Positions 38,706 to 47,657 of a stretch of DNA of 64,000 bases are shown one piece after another (the stretch's first letter is position 1; each line of letters opens with the position of its first letter). Source of the stretch: a candidate division TM6 bacterium GW2011_GWF2_32_72 (lineage in GTDB: Bacteria; Babelota; Babeliae; Babelales; GWF2-32-72); NCBI GenBank assembly GCA_000989525.1, contig LBON01000002.1, forward strand, positions 96,447-160,446. Reading direction: 5' to 3'. Below the pieces are notes generated by a model, which saw nothing but the letters and a program-made list of their open reading frames with translations, had not been told where the DNA came from and searched no databases. The position numbers were made by a program, and so were the translations under genes.

Positions 38706-38781
38706 GCTTATACGAAAAATATTTAAAGGATGAGTCCTTTTTTGATATTAAAAATCCATGTTTTTGAATTTTCGTATAAGT
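38706..38781. repeat. Inverted repeat CTTATACGAAAA...TTTTCGTATAAG
   Basis: Two arms of about 13 bases at 38707 and 38768 flank an AT-rich centre containing a smaller palindrome (AAAGGATGAGTCCTTT). The outer string recurs partly at 31422. It lies between two converging genes. Function unknown; it could be a small dispersed repeat. Confidence 0.45.
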
Positions 38782-38836
38782 TCATATTTTAAAATTTAAT
38801 ATTTAAAATTATTGTTTCCACATTATAAAGCTTCTT

Positions 38837-39679
38837 CTATTCAAGTAATTTGTATTCCTTAATACATTTTTTTGATGGGAGTTCAAATAAACACACATTA
38901 TTAAATTTTAATTTTGAATCATTTTCACTTAACACAGCTTTAACAATTTCTTGGGCTTCATCCAACACGCGTTTTTCTATTCGAGCATAAACCTGATCAA
39001 ATTGTACAACGTCATCCATATGTTCCTCAATATAATTTTTTATACTGCCAGATCTTATTCGTAAAATTCCAACATGTGGTAAAAAGGTGTGCTCTTCAGC
39101 CTTTTCTACATCATATAAAAAGACATTGTGTTCACCCATATATTCTTGATTTGCATTGCGCATTGCAATTTTTAACTCTCCATTCAAAGCAACAAGTTCT
39201 TTACTTGGGTCAGAAATCATTAAAACAAGCTCTTCTTTTTGATCGCCAGTTGGTCCAGAAAATAAATTAACCTCTGTCCCAAGTGCCACATTTTTTAAAT
39301 CAAAATTATTTTTATTTTTTTGTAAAACGTTTTTCAAAACCGAATCGATAAAATCTATGCCTTTAAGATCTGTATCATTCAAATAATATAAAGTTATGCG
39401 TTGTGCGCCTGCTTTAGGCATATAAAAATCAAAATCATAATCTAAATTTAAACCAAGTTCTTCTTTAACAACGCAATTCACCATCAAATACAATTTTTCT
39501 TTGATTAAATTGAAGGTGGAACTTTCTGCTGCTAACTGAACAAACATCATATGTCTTTCTAAATCTTCTTTTTGAATACATTTATTTTCCTTACAACATT
39601 TACAGCAACCACCAAAACCCCAAATCAATGTTCCAATAGCTAATAAAATGACCACTAAAGAAACAAATAACTTTTTCAT
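38837..39679 (-). CDS. Anchored protein of unknown function, possibly 2H-phosphoesterase-like
   Basis: 280 residues. One hydrophobic segment (about 4-22) is followed by a cysteine cluster (GGCCKCCKENKC). The body has RITLYYL and later LPHVGILRIRSG, a spacing and form that recall the two HxT motifs of LigT/2H phosphoesterases, but the first His is Arg and the second motif has Gly for Thr, so activity is doubtful. Otherwise unrecognised. It lies 11 bases after the 39691 gene on the same strand and is probably in one operon with it. Confidence 0.5.
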   Translation of the reverse strand: MKKLFVSLVVILLAIGTLIWGFGGCCKCCKENKCIQKEDLERHMMFVQLAAESSTFNLIKEKLYLMVNCVVKEELGLNLDYDFDFYMPKAGAQRITLYYLNDTDLKGIDFIDSVLKNVLQKNKNNFDLKNVALGTEVNLFSGPTGDQKEELVLMISDPSKELVALNGELKIAMRNANQEYMGEHNVFLYDVEKAEEHTFLPHVGILRIRSGSIKNYIEEHMDDVVQFDQVYARIEKRVLDEAQEIVKAVLSENDSKLKFNNVCLFELPSKKCIKEYKLLE

Positions 39680-39690
39680 TTTTACTTCCT

Positions 39691-40764
39691 TTATTTAAGA
39701 GCACTTTCTGAATTTTTTAACACATTCACGGCATCTTTAAATTCTTGAGTCTCAAAATTATCAAAAATTGATTTAAGCGCGGACTTCAAAAGTCTCAATT
39801 TATTTTCTTGTATGTTAAAATCAAACCTACATTTAAGATCTTCTTTTAATAAATCAGCTAACTGGGGTGCCTTAATTGACTCGTATTTAGACTCTTCTTC
39901 AGGTGTAAATTTACCTAACAAGAAAACTGCCCACCTAATCATAATAATGAATTTAATTAAATATAACTTAGCCTCTTCTTCTGCAGAAGGATTCCGCCCC
40001 AAGTACTCTTTAATCAAAAATTTTTCATAATTAGAGTCAAAACAAAAACATAAAAGCACAGTCGCTAAATCAAAAAAAGGATCATTCTTACCTGCACTCT
40101 CATAATCAATTGCTTTAAATTCATTCCCTAAATATAAAACGTTGCCACCATGCAAATCATTATGACATGAGCCACAAACGTTTAAATATGGCGATAAAGT
40201 TGTTTGAATAGTATCTACAATTTCTTGAAGCCTATTTAACGAATCCAAAAAAATACTAGACCTAAGTTTATTCTTCTGAATTTTCCTATTAATATACTCA
40301 AATTCATTTCCACTTTGATTTTTAAACTCTCCACCTTGATTAATTTTTTTTAGAAAATTCGCCAACTCAACATAAAACTGTTTCGACTCCAAATCTTGAT
40401 CTGTAATTTTTTGATCCAACAAATATTCCATTATAACAACCCCCAGAGAAGTGTCAGAAAAATAAATCTTTGGACCATACCCTGAATCTGAAGCGATTTG
40501 TAATAAATTAATTTCCTCCATGTTTTCTTGTTTAGATCTCTTTTTACTCAAAAATCGAACCACATATTTTTGCAATGGCGTTGTAACCAAAAATAACCGC
40601 GCCGAAGAAAGCCCCCCCTCAAGTTTTTGACCAACGACATCTCCGTTGATAGATAAATTCTTTTTAACAACCTCAACCGCATATTGTTCATCAATATATG
40701 GATCACCGCAAGAACAAAGTAAAAAGAGGATTACACAAGGACTATATTTTACAAATAAATTCAT
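39691..40764 (-). CDS. Choline/ethanolamine kinase-like phosphotransferase with lipobox
   Basis: 357 residues of the APH/choline kinase fold: an N-lobe with YVVRFLSKK, then the catalytic CHNDLHGGNVLYLG and Mg-binding IDYESAGKNDPFFDLA, in the form seen in choline kinases and LicA. It should phosphorylate a small amino alcohol with ATP. Residues 1-19 form a lipoprotein signal (VILFLLCSC, modified Cys probably 19). A kinase facing the periplasm would lack ATP, so its place of action is puzzling. Confidence 0.8.
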   Translation of the reverse strand: MNLFVKYSPCVILFLLCSCGDPYIDEQYAVEVVKKNLSINGDVVGQKLEGGLSSARLFLVTTPLQKYVVRFLSKKRSKQENMEEINLLQIASDSGYGPKIYFSDTSLGVVIMEYLLDQKITDQDLESKQFYVELANFLKKINQGGEFKNQSGNEFEYINRKIQKNKLRSSIFLDSLNRLQEIVDTIQTTLSPYLNVCGSCHNDLHGGNVLYLGNEFKAIDYESAGKNDPFFDLATVLLCFCFDSNYEKFLIKEYLGRNPSAEEEAKLYLIKFIIMIRWAVFLLGKFTPEEESKYESIKAPQLADLLKEDLKCRFDFNIQENKLRLLKSALKSIFDNFETQEFKDAVNVLKNSESALK

Positions 40765-40862
40765 TTTCTTTACCCAATTTCAACCTCCGGATATTTATTA
40801 TCTTTACTATCTAACAATTCAAATAGTATCCTTTTTAAATATTTATCAAAAAAATTGCCTGA

Positions 40863-41504
40863 TCAATCATTATCTTTTTTCAATAAAGCCGAAGAACAAC
40901 AACATGCCCCTATTAAAGCAGAACAACCAATACAAGTATAAAATGAAGCAATCAATTTTGGAGCTAGCCAAAAACCTTCACAGCTCCCTTCATCTCCCAC
41001 CAACCATAAATTCCACCTAGAATTTTCTCTATTGGCTCTTTGAGCCAAACAACCTTGGCAGAGATAAAAAGTACCCAAAGCACATCCGGGAATTTGCAAA
41101 GTAGACAAACAAGGACAACAAAAAACATATGCCGCAGAATTAACTAAACATCCGCCACAACTCAAACAAGTAGGAAGACATCCATACTTACAAAACGTTT
41201 CATTACAAATATTTCTTGGGCAACAAAGTTCTTTACAAAAAGTTGCGCAATTTCCACATTTATTACAACACCATAAACCAGGGTCAGCTTTCAAACAAGC
41301 GCCATCGGGATTACAATCACAAGATTTATGACAACAACCACAGCCTTGAATATTTTTACGAGTATCATTCTCCGTATCTAAAACAACCAATAACCCATTA
41401 CCCATCATTTTTTCTTGCACAGGAGGTTTAATTTGAGATTTATCTTCAGATGAATATGAATTCAAAAAAAACAAAATCCACAACAAATTAAATAACTTTT
41501 TCAT
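40863..41504 (-). CDS. Secreted cysteine-rich protein (31 Cys)
   Basis: 213 residues. The signal peptide is KKLFNLLWILFFLNSYS. From about residue 54 on it holds 31 cysteines, many in CC, CxC and CxxC pairs (GCGCCHKSCDC, CCNKCGNC, CCPCLS, ACCCSS), ending with a hydrophobic stretch. I recognise no family. It could bind metal ions or be a disulfide-rich surface protein. The gene is 98 bases upstream of the lipobox kinase on the same strand. Confidence 0.65.
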   Translation of the reverse strand: MKKLFNLLWILFFLNSYSSEDKSQIKPPVQEKMMGNGLLVVLDTENDTRKNIQGCGCCHKSCDCNPDGACLKADPGLWCCNKCGNCATFCKELCCPRNICNETFCKYGCLPTCLSCGGCLVNSAAYVFCCPCLSTLQIPGCALGTFYLCQGCLAQRANRENSRWNLWLVGDEGSCEGFWLAPKLIASFYTCIGCSALIGACCCSSALLKKDND

Positions 41505-41554
41505 ATTTCCACCTTATAAAATCAATAAATTTTCTATTTCAAACATCAAAATCT

Positions 41555-42355
41555 TTACAATCGAACATTCATCATATTGCCAGACTCATATCGGCGCAAA
41601 CCACTTTTAAAAACTTTATTTGCAAGAAATGATACCACAAGACACACGCAAACAAGCACAATTAATGTTTGAATAGAAAAACTATCTACCAACCTTGCCG
41701 GCATTGTAACAACAAAAAAAGAGGGAACTATACTCATTAAAATATATTTAAATGGAACTGGAAACACGCTAAATGGATAAGGGGTTACAATTGTTAGCAG
41801 ATGTTTAACCGCACTAGCACCCTGTTCAAAGCCTCCAACAAAAAAAACAATTGATTGGCTTATAATCAAAAAATTAAAAAACAAAATCATAGAAAAACAA
41901 GAAGCAAACAAAAATAATAATATTCGCAACCAACCAATTGGGCCGGAAAATAAAAAAATTATAAAACTAAGCACAACTGGTCCCACAGAAGCAACATCGG
42001 CTTTGCTTACAGCAATATGCCACAAAATAGGTTTGGGTAAAGCCAAATAATAATCCAAATTTCCAGCATTTACTATTCTTGCTAAATCCCCCATTCCACC
42101 AGCAAAAACATCTAAAACAGAAAGACTAAAAATATAAAGAGAATAAACCAACATCATATCTTTTGATGTCCAACCACCAACAGAAGGAAACTGGTTAAAA
42201 AAAACAATCCATAAAAAAAATTGTGCACCAAAAAATATAACTATACCAAAAATATAAAGAAGAAAACTTAAACGGAATGACATAACAGAAAGTAAATTTG
42301 CTACAACCATAGCCCAACTAATCCGAATATACTTAACCGCCACAGATAACCACAT
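41555..42355 (-). CDS. ABC-2 type permease of a three-gene exporter (second permease)
   Basis: 266 residues with six membrane segments. The FAGGMGDLARIVNAGNLDYYLALPKP stretch and the C-terminal SFLANKVFKSGLRRYESGN are hallmarks of the ABC2_membrane_6 (DUF990) type. Its start overlaps the end of the first permease gene by 23 bases. A broken copy of its last 57 codons lies at 58353-58524. Substrate unknown. Confidence 0.88.
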   Translation of the reverse strand: MWLSVAVKYIRISWAMVVANLLSVMSFRLSFLLYIFGIVIFFGAQFFLWIVFFNQFPSVGGWTSKDMMLVYSLYIFSLSVLDVFAGGMGDLARIVNAGNLDYYLALPKPILWHIAVSKADVASVGPVVLSFIIFLFSGPIGWLRILLFLFASCFSMILFFNFLIISQSIVFFVGGFEQGASAVKHLLTIVTPYPFSVFPVPFKYILMSIVPSFFVVTMPARLVDSFSIQTLIVLVCVCLVVSFLANKVFKSGLRRYESGNMMNVRL

Positions 42356-43157
42356 TTTTAACTCCAGTTCTAAAAAGAATTTTAGTTATAATCAACATCA
42401 TAATTAGCCAAAAAATCTGCATGCCCAAATAAAATAAGACATCATCATGATGACACCCAACAAGAATTCGTGATGCACCATATGCCACATTAGAAAACGG
42501 CAACAACAAAACAATTTTTCTTATAAAAACCGGAAAAAAAGCAAGTGGCACACTTGCACCACCCGCAACAACCATAATTTGCAAATAAATCCAACGAATA
42601 GGGTCAACATCACCTATCCAAAAAGCACAAAGGCCAATACAAAATTGAATCAAAAAGGCAATAATGGCACCAATAAACAACATCAAAACACCAAGCAATA
42701 AAAATAAAACAGAAATTTGAGGAATCCCCACAAGAAAATAAACAAACAATCCCATAAATGGACCTCCAAATAAAATCAAAGGCAACCTAGTTCCAAAATC
42801 CTGTGCAAAATGAAAAATTATATAAGAATATGGCCTATTTAATTGATAAGCAATTTGACCAGATAATATTTCATCCTTCAATAAATACGAAACTCCGCGC
42901 CCCCGAAGAGCAACAAACACATTAACACAAAAAACAATCCACATAGTTTGCACAAGAGAAAGTTTTTCCACAGGGCTAGAAGGTGCAACTTTACTTGTTG
43001 CTAAATAAAGGAAATACAAAATTGAAAATATAAAAGTCAAAAATAAAATTTCTGAAATTAAATCTACAGTGTAAGCCATTTTGTTTGAAAAACTAATTTT
43101 CACAATGGCCAAATATTTTTTTAAAGAGGCATAAACCTTTTTAAACCAGCTTTTCAT
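42333..43157 (-). CDS. ABC-2 type permease of a three-gene exporter (first permease)
   Basis: 274 residues with six membrane segments and a cytosolic N-terminus (KSWFKKVYASLKKYLAIVKISF). It has the GRGVSYLLKDEILSGQIAYQLNRPYSY block of this permease class. Its ATG shares a base with the stop of the ATPase gene, so the three genes are tightly coupled. The two different permeases probably form a heterodimer. Confidence 0.88.
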   Translation of the reverse strand: MKSWFKKVYASLKKYLAIVKISFSNKMAYTVDLISEILFLTFIFSILYFLYLATSKVAPSSPVEKLSLVQTMWIVFCVNVFVALRGRGVSYLLKDEILSGQIAYQLNRPYSYIIFHFAQDFGTRLPLILFGGPFMGLFVYFLVGIPQISVLFLLLGVLMLFIGAIIAFLIQFCIGLCAFWIGDVDPIRWIYLQIMVVAGGASVPLAFFPVFIRKIVLLLPFSNVAYGASRILVGCHHDDVLFYLGMQIFWLIMMLIITKILFRTGVKNVVICGG

Positions 43158-44143
43158 TACAATCCGCCCTGATAAATTTTGGTTATAATTTCTTCCAACG
43201 GCGTATCGTGAATGGTTATATCCACAACAGAAAAATTTTCAAATGCATAATCAAGCAATTGCTGAGTTGAGCTAGCAGAAGCATCAATTTGAATCTTAAC
43301 CGAATGCGATGTTTTTTCAAGAATCTTGCCAGCAAAAAAATAAAATTTTTCAGTATTTTCTTCAAGCACAAGATCAATAACTTTTGAGGCAGAAATCGCC
43401 TTTTTTAATTTTTCTGTAACATCATCAAAAACAATTTTTCCATGATTTACAATTATGGTTCTTCGCGCAAGTCGTTCAATATCCCCAACATCATGTGAAG
43501 TCAAAAATATTGTAACGCCTTCTTGTTTGTTTAAATATTCAAGAAGATCACGCATTTGTTGTTTTGCAATCACATCAAGACCAATGGTAGGTTCATCCAA
43601 AAATAAAATTTGAGGACGATGCAACAAAGATCCAACCAACTCACAACGCATGCGTTCACCAAGAGATAATTTACGCACAGGAGTTTTAAGAACATGTTCT
43701 ATTTCAAATTTTTTAACAAGAAAATCAAGCCGCGCCTTAAACTCTGCTGGCTTTAATTCATAAATGTGAGAAAGCATCGCAAACGTATCAAGAGGTGGTA
43801 AATGATACCAAAGTTGTGATTTTTGACCAAAAACCGTACCTATCTTAAAAGCTAACTGCATCCGATCATTTACAGGATCTAACCCTAAAATAGAAACTGT
43901 TCCTGCAGTTGAATGTAAAATTCCAGTGATAATTTTAATTGTTGTTGATTTTCCAGCACCATTAGGTCCAATAAAAGCAACACAATCACCCTTTTCAACC
44001 TCAAAAGAAATATCATCAACCGCAGTTTTGTACTTATATTCTGGCAAAAAAAATGATTTAACTGCTGCCCAAAAACCCGGACGCTTCTGCAAAATAGAAA
44101 ACTTTTTTTCTAAACTTTCAACCTTAATCGCTGGTGTACCCAT
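43157..44143 (-). CDS. ABC transporter ATPase of a three-gene exporter
   Basis: 328 residues. Walker A GPNGAGKST, Q-loop GTVFGQKSQLWYHLPP, signature LSLGERMRCEL, Walker B ILFLDEPTIGLD and H-loop TSHDVGD are all intact. The long N-terminus (FWAAVKSFFLPEYKYKTAV) is typical of the ATPases paired with DUF990 permeases. A C-terminal regulatory domain of about 90 residues follows the core. Confidence 0.92.
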   Translation of the reverse strand: MGTPAIKVESLEKKFSILQKRPGFWAAVKSFFLPEYKYKTAVDDISFEVEKGDCVAFIGPNGAGKSTTIKIITGILHSTAGTVSILGLDPVNDRMQLAFKIGTVFGQKSQLWYHLPPLDTFAMLSHIYELKPAEFKARLDFLVKKFEIEHVLKTPVRKLSLGERMRCELVGSLLHRPQILFLDEPTIGLDVIAKQQMRDLLEYLNKQEGVTIFLTSHDVGDIERLARRTIIVNHGKIVFDDVTEKLKKAISASKVIDLVLEENTEKFYFFAGKILEKTSHSVKIQIDASASSTQQLLDYAFENFSVVDITIHDTPLEEIITKIYQGGL

Positions 44144-44262
44144 ATTTAATTTCCTAAATTATTATTTTTTATTTATTTACTGTCCGATCTAAAATCCAAT
44201 TTAAAACACTCTGGTTTTTAACCAACCAAATACCTGATTTTATAAAAACTGAAATAACACAA

Positions 44263-45252
44263 TTAATGTTTTTGTATTTTTATTTCTATACCATCCCCAG
44301 CTGTCTTAATAGTCACTTCACCACCAATTGGAAATGTTATTATTGGATTTGTATGGCCAAAATCAACGTTTGCTATTATAGGCATAAAATTAAGTTCTTT
44401 AATAGTGCGCACAATAGCCACAAGTTCTTCCAAATCCATATGTGTATCATGCTGAAATCTTCCAAACACAATACCCTTAACACCATCAAATCCTGGTTGC
44501 TGAATTAAAGATTGCAAGCGTCGAATAAATTCAACTTTTGGAGTTTCGACATCATCTTCCAAAAATAAAATTGAATTTTTTAAAGATGGAAAATATTCAG
44601 TACCTTGCAACAAAGTAAATGTCCCTAAATTTCCACCTATAATTATTCCCTGAGCTTCACCCCTATTTATTATTTCATAACCCGGATTTTTAAAAGTGAC
44701 CCTATTTTCTTGGTTAAGCCACCATTGATCATCAGCCCATTCTTTTGATGGAAAAAGATCAAACGGCTCATTGCTCATCAGACATTTTTTAAAATAATCG
44801 ATGGCGTATTCCAATTTATATTTTTGTCCGAAAGTAGAATAATGTGGACCATAATATGTAACCAACCCGGCTTGCGCCAAAAAACTATCGTTCAAAATAG
44901 TAATATCAGAATAACCACAAAATATTTTAGGATTTTTTTTAATCAAATCCCAATCAATATAACTCAAGAGCTGATTGCAATTATATCCACCAATAACGGT
45001 TAGTACAGCCTTAACTTCTGGATTTGCAAAAGCCCAATGCAAATCTTTAACTCTGCTTTCAATTGAAGAAGAAACAAATCGATCAAATTCATTTACATGT
45101 TCTCCAAAAACCAATTTAAAACCTAAATCTTCAAGATTTTTATTTGCAATACGCTGAGTATCTTGTGAAATTATAGCCATCGATCTTGATGGGGCAATCA
45201 CAGCAATGGTGTCGCCTTTTTTTAATTTGTTAGGAAATATTTTTTGTTTCAT
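44263..45252 (-). CDS. S66-family peptidase (LD-carboxypeptidase/MccF-like)
   Basis: 329 residues. The nucleophile Ser lies in FCGYSDIT, the Glu of the catalytic triad in FLEDDVE, and the His in VDFGHTNP; GGYNCNQLL matches the N-terminal conserved block. The long central insert (PSKEWADDQWW) points to the MccF-like branch, which cuts peptide-nucleotide antibiotics, as well as murein LD-carboxypeptidases. No signal peptide, so it acts in the cytosol. It lies 14 bases downstream of lepB. Confidence 0.88.
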   Translation of the reverse strand: MKQKIFPNKLKKGDTIAVIAPSRSMAIISQDTQRIANKNLEDLGFKLVFGEHVNEFDRFVSSSIESRVKDLHWAFANPEVKAVLTVIGGYNCNQLLSYIDWDLIKKNPKIFCGYSDITILNDSFLAQAGLVTYYGPHYSTFGQKYKLEYAIDYFKKCLMSNEPFDLFPSKEWADDQWWLNQENRVTFKNPGYEIINRGEAQGIIIGGNLGTFTLLQGTEYFPSLKNSILFLEDDVETPKVEFIRRLQSLIQQPGFDGVKGIVFGRFQHDTHMDLEELVAIVRTIKELNFMPIIANVDFGHTNPIITFPIGGEVTIKTAGDGIEIKIQKH

Positions 45253-45266
45253 TTTTTAACACCTAA

Positions 45267-46133
45267 TTAACTCATTGTGTTAAAAATTCTGCTCCAGCGA
45301 ATTCTTTTAAAAAATTCAATTGGATGTTTTACAAACTCTAAAACTGGCCAACCAGAATCACTATCTAAAGACCAAAGTCTAAAAATAATTTTTGCGTGAA
45401 TTTGCTGACCTTTTACAGGTTTGCCCCAGTATCTGCAATCACTGCTTCCCAAACGATTATCTCCCATCAACCAAAATTCATCTTCACCAAGATGAACATC
45501 AAATTCATCCAAATTCCTTTTTTGGCCTGATTCATCAATATCTATAAATAAATCACCTGGTTGTTTTATACGATATGGACGCACAATTTTAAGTGGATCA
45601 ATTTTGTAAAAGGGTTGATCTTTCCACGACTTAATATTTGGATCAAAAGAAGCATTGGCTAAAGCATCACGTCCAGATACTTTACCACTTCTAACAAGTG
45701 CCGGATCTGCCTTGTAAACCAAAATCAAAGGATATTTATTTAAATACGGTTCATTTAATTTTTCACCATTTAAATAAACAACAGGTTTACCATCTTCTAT
45801 AACACCCTTGACGTGATCACCAGGCACACCAATAACACGTTTTGTAAAATTGCTTGGCCCCCAAACATATCTTTGAAACCAATTTACAGCTAAGTTTTTT
45901 GAATATTCATACTCAGGCTCATTCATTGCAATAATTTCACCACGTCTTGGTGCACGCAAAAAATAAGTTAACTTGTCGCCCAAATATCTTTCACCAACAA
46001 ACATTGTTGTTTCCATTGAACCAGAAGGGACATGATAAAGACTAAAAATCAATGTTCTTATTGCAAACAAAAGCAAAAGGAAAAAAACTGTTTCTGTAAT
46101 TTCTTTTCGCCACCATTGGACTGTAAATTTCAT
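45267..46133 (-). CDS. lepB: Signal peptidase I
   Basis: 288 residues from the ATG at 46133, which has GGGAG five bases upstream; a longer frame upstream lacks support. A membrane segment (about 14-31) is followed by the catalytic Ser39 in HVPSGSME and Lys98 in FTKRVIGVPGD; the MGDNRLGSSDCRYWG box is near the end. It removes signal peptides on the outer face of the inner membrane and should process the many signal-peptide proteins encoded here. The C-terminal domain carries an insertion typical of larger enzymes. Confidence 0.95.
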   Translation of the reverse strand: MKFTVQWWRKEITETVFFLLLLFAIRTLIFSLYHVPSGSMETTMFVGERYLGDKLTYFLRAPRRGEIIAMNEPEYEYSKNLAVNWFQRYVWGPSNFTKRVIGVPGDHVKGVIEDGKPVVYLNGEKLNEPYLNKYPLILVYKADPALVRSGKVSGRDALANASFDPNIKSWKDQPFYKIDPLKIVRPYRIKQPGDLFIDIDESGQKRNLDEFDVHLGEDEFWLMGDNRLGSSDCRYWGKPVKGQQIHAKIIFRLWSLDSDSGWPVLEFVKHPIEFFKRIRWSRIFNTMS

Positions 46134-46253
46134 AAATTCTCCCAAAACACAGATTAATATAAATAGGCTAGACCTACTAAAGTTTAACCTATTTATAAAC
46201 ATTTTCTAAATATTTTTAATTCAATTGATCAGTTCTACTCAAAAAGAAATCTA

Positions 46254-46307
46254 TTAATCGCTGCAGCTACTACCAGAATCTTCAGCATAAAAAAATAAAT
46301 CGTTATC
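46254..46307 (-). other. In-frame open stretch beyond the ankyrin gene stop
   Basis: After the TGA at 46308-46310 the ankyrin frame stays open for 17 codons, DNDLFFYAEDSGSSCSD, to a TAA at 46254-46256. The acidic Ser/Asp composition resembles the tail of the paralogue at 47658. It may be a former C-terminus cut off by a stop mutation. Confidence 0.3.
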
Positions 46308-47090
46308 TCAGTCAGAACATTTATCATCATTTAATAATCCAGGGAACTTTTGCTCTAATTCTTTAAAGAATTTAATCAATTTATTTTCACTTGTTATTCG
46401 TTTTTGATCATTTTTAGGATCAGATATTAAATTAAACATTATTAAATTAAACATGCTTTCTGCAAAATAAGAATTCAACAATACATTAAGCCCTTTATAA
46501 TCATCTTTCGTAGATAGTTGGGCACCATAAGATGCTAGTAATTCAGCTACCTCAAAATATTTAAAACAGACCTCTGCTAATAAATTTTCTGTCCCGCTTA
46601 TATTTTCTAATAAAAATTGTAATGCGTTTAAACCAAAATTATTAAGACGACTAACATCCGCCCCATTTTCTATGAAAAATTTAACAGCCTCAATATTAGC
46701 CACGCTTGCAGCAAGCATAAGACCATCAATCCCCACTTCCGGGGCTATTATATTAAGAGGATCCACACCATTCTTCTTAAACAACTCCAACAAAGATTTA
46801 TTACCAACCTTTGCTAAAATAAAAACAGGTGAATAATATTTACCATCATCAAAAATATTAATCGGTTGAGTAATATCAACACCACGTTTTATTAATTCAT
46901 CTACTGTTTTTTCAAAATCTTTTAAAAAAACAGCTAGACCTTCTCCATTATTTTGTTCTTTTAAGGAAGAAATTCCATGCGGCAAACTTAGCATCAACTG
47001 TTCAAACATTTTTTGTGGGTTATCAATTTGTGAACCAAAAGAAAAAAATGGTACAACACCAAAAACTAATAAAAAAACAAGCTTCTTCAT
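46308..47090 (-). CDS. Secreted ankyrin-repeat protein
   Basis: 260 residues from the ATG at 47090, with AAGGAG six bases upstream. Signal peptide KKLVFLLVFGVVPFFSFG. Three to four ankyrin-like repeats follow (YSPVFILAKVGNKSLLELFKKNG, GIDGLMLAASVANIEAVKFF, GLNALQFLLEN). It ends at a TGA, beyond which the frame continues. It is a paralogue of the protein at 47658 (shared ITQPI/VTKPI and SPVFI/SPLFI blocks). The likely role is binding host proteins (inference). Confidence 0.8.
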   Translation of the reverse strand: MKKLVFLLVFGVVPFFSFGSQIDNPQKMFEQLMLSLPHGISSLKEQNNGEGLAVFLKDFEKTVDELIKRGVDITQPINIFDDGKYYSPVFILAKVGNKSLLELFKKNGVDPLNIIAPEVGIDGLMLAASVANIEAVKFFIENGADVSRLNNFGLNALQFLLENISGTENLLAEVCFKYFEVAELLASYGAQLSTKDDYKGLNVLLNSYFAESMFNLIMFNLISDPKNDQKRITSENKLIKFFKELEQKFPGLLNDDKCSD

Positions 47091-47100
47091 AAAAAACTCC

Positions 47101-47235
47101 TTAAAAATATAAATTAAACAAAATTTAAGTTTAAACAATTCATACAATGTTTTCTAATATTTTTCAATTATATTAGCAAGTTCGATAAAATAACTCGGGT
47201 CTTGATTACCATTTAGACTCCAACAAGCACCCAAA
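47101..47235. repeat. Direct repeat, copy 1
   Basis: About 130 bases match 49912-50043 with roughly ten differences. In copy 2 the same bases cover the start region of the APH(9)-like gene and the 3' end of the APH(6)-like gene. Here they form the upstream region of the ankyrin gene and an orphan APH tail. The two copies bracket a 2.7-kb block. Confidence 0.8.
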
Positions 47236-47238
47236 TCG
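47154..47238 (-). pseudogene. C-terminal fragment of an APH(6)-like kinase gene
   Basis: Minus-strand translation gives LGACWSLNGNQDPSYFIELA and then NIIEKY before a TAG, almost the same as the end of the intact kinase at 49965-50837. No upstream part of the gene remains in frame. It is part of direct-repeat copy 1. Confidence 0.8.
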
Positions 47239-47400
47239 GAATACCATTAACCAAAACAACCCCCTGTTTAATCTGTATTGTATCGCCACTCAAAGCAAGT
47301 ATTCTAGATATCCATACTTTATTTCCTGAATAAATGAACCGTTAACCTGTACTTTGTATGTGCGCCTGACCAATATTTAACCATGGGTCATAGTATGTCC
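47239..47400 (-). pseudogene. Decayed coding remnant, possibly S26 signal-peptidase-like
   Basis: In one minus-strand frame the stretch VWISRILALSGDTIQIKQGV followed by VLVNG has the form of the signal peptidase I block (KRVIGLPGDTI...G...VNG). Upstream, NGTYYDPWLNIGQAHIQSTG ends at a stop in the same frame, so the gene is broken. The assignment is weak. Together with the hairpin at 47447 it fills most of the 567-base gap between the two ankyrin genes. Confidence 0.35.
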
Positions 47401-47446
47401 CATTTTACGACATTTTGCTAAAGCTTTGCTTTAACACCATGTCTAC

Positions 47447-47502
47447 TTAGTGAGACCAGAAAACCCCAGGTTTAAAAGCCTGGGGTTTTCTGGTCTCACT
47501 AA
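47447..47502. repeat. Perfect 24-bp inverted repeat with 8-base loop
   Basis: The arms at 47447-47470 and 47479-47502 are exact reverse complements (TTAGTGAGACCAGAAAACCC plus CAGG), with loop TTTAAAAG. No T-run follows on either strand, so it is not an ordinary terminator. It lies among gene remnants inside the block between the direct repeats. Confidence 0.9.
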
Positions 47503-47593
47503 TAAATATAATAAACGGCTAACCATGATAAAACTCCTTTTTTAAAAGTTAAAATCTATAAAAAATGACAAGCTCTTTAAAATTTAAATTAGA

Positions 47594-47632
47594 TCAGGCA
47601 CTTAATTAAAGAATAAAATTAAATGCCTGACC
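47594..47632 (-). terminator. Possible terminator after the ankyrin gene
   Basis: TCAGGCACTTAATT / AATTAAATGCCTGA stem with one mismatch, 26 bases below the stop at 47658. The minus-strand side is AT-rich but lacks a clean U-run. Confidence 0.4.
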
Positions 47633-47657
47633 TTATTTATTTACAATTTTAAAAATT

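Noticed and set aside
46134..46202. Longer start for signal peptidase I
   Set aside because: The ATG at 46133 has GGGAG at good spacing and the domain begins there; the upstream extension has no ribosome binding site.
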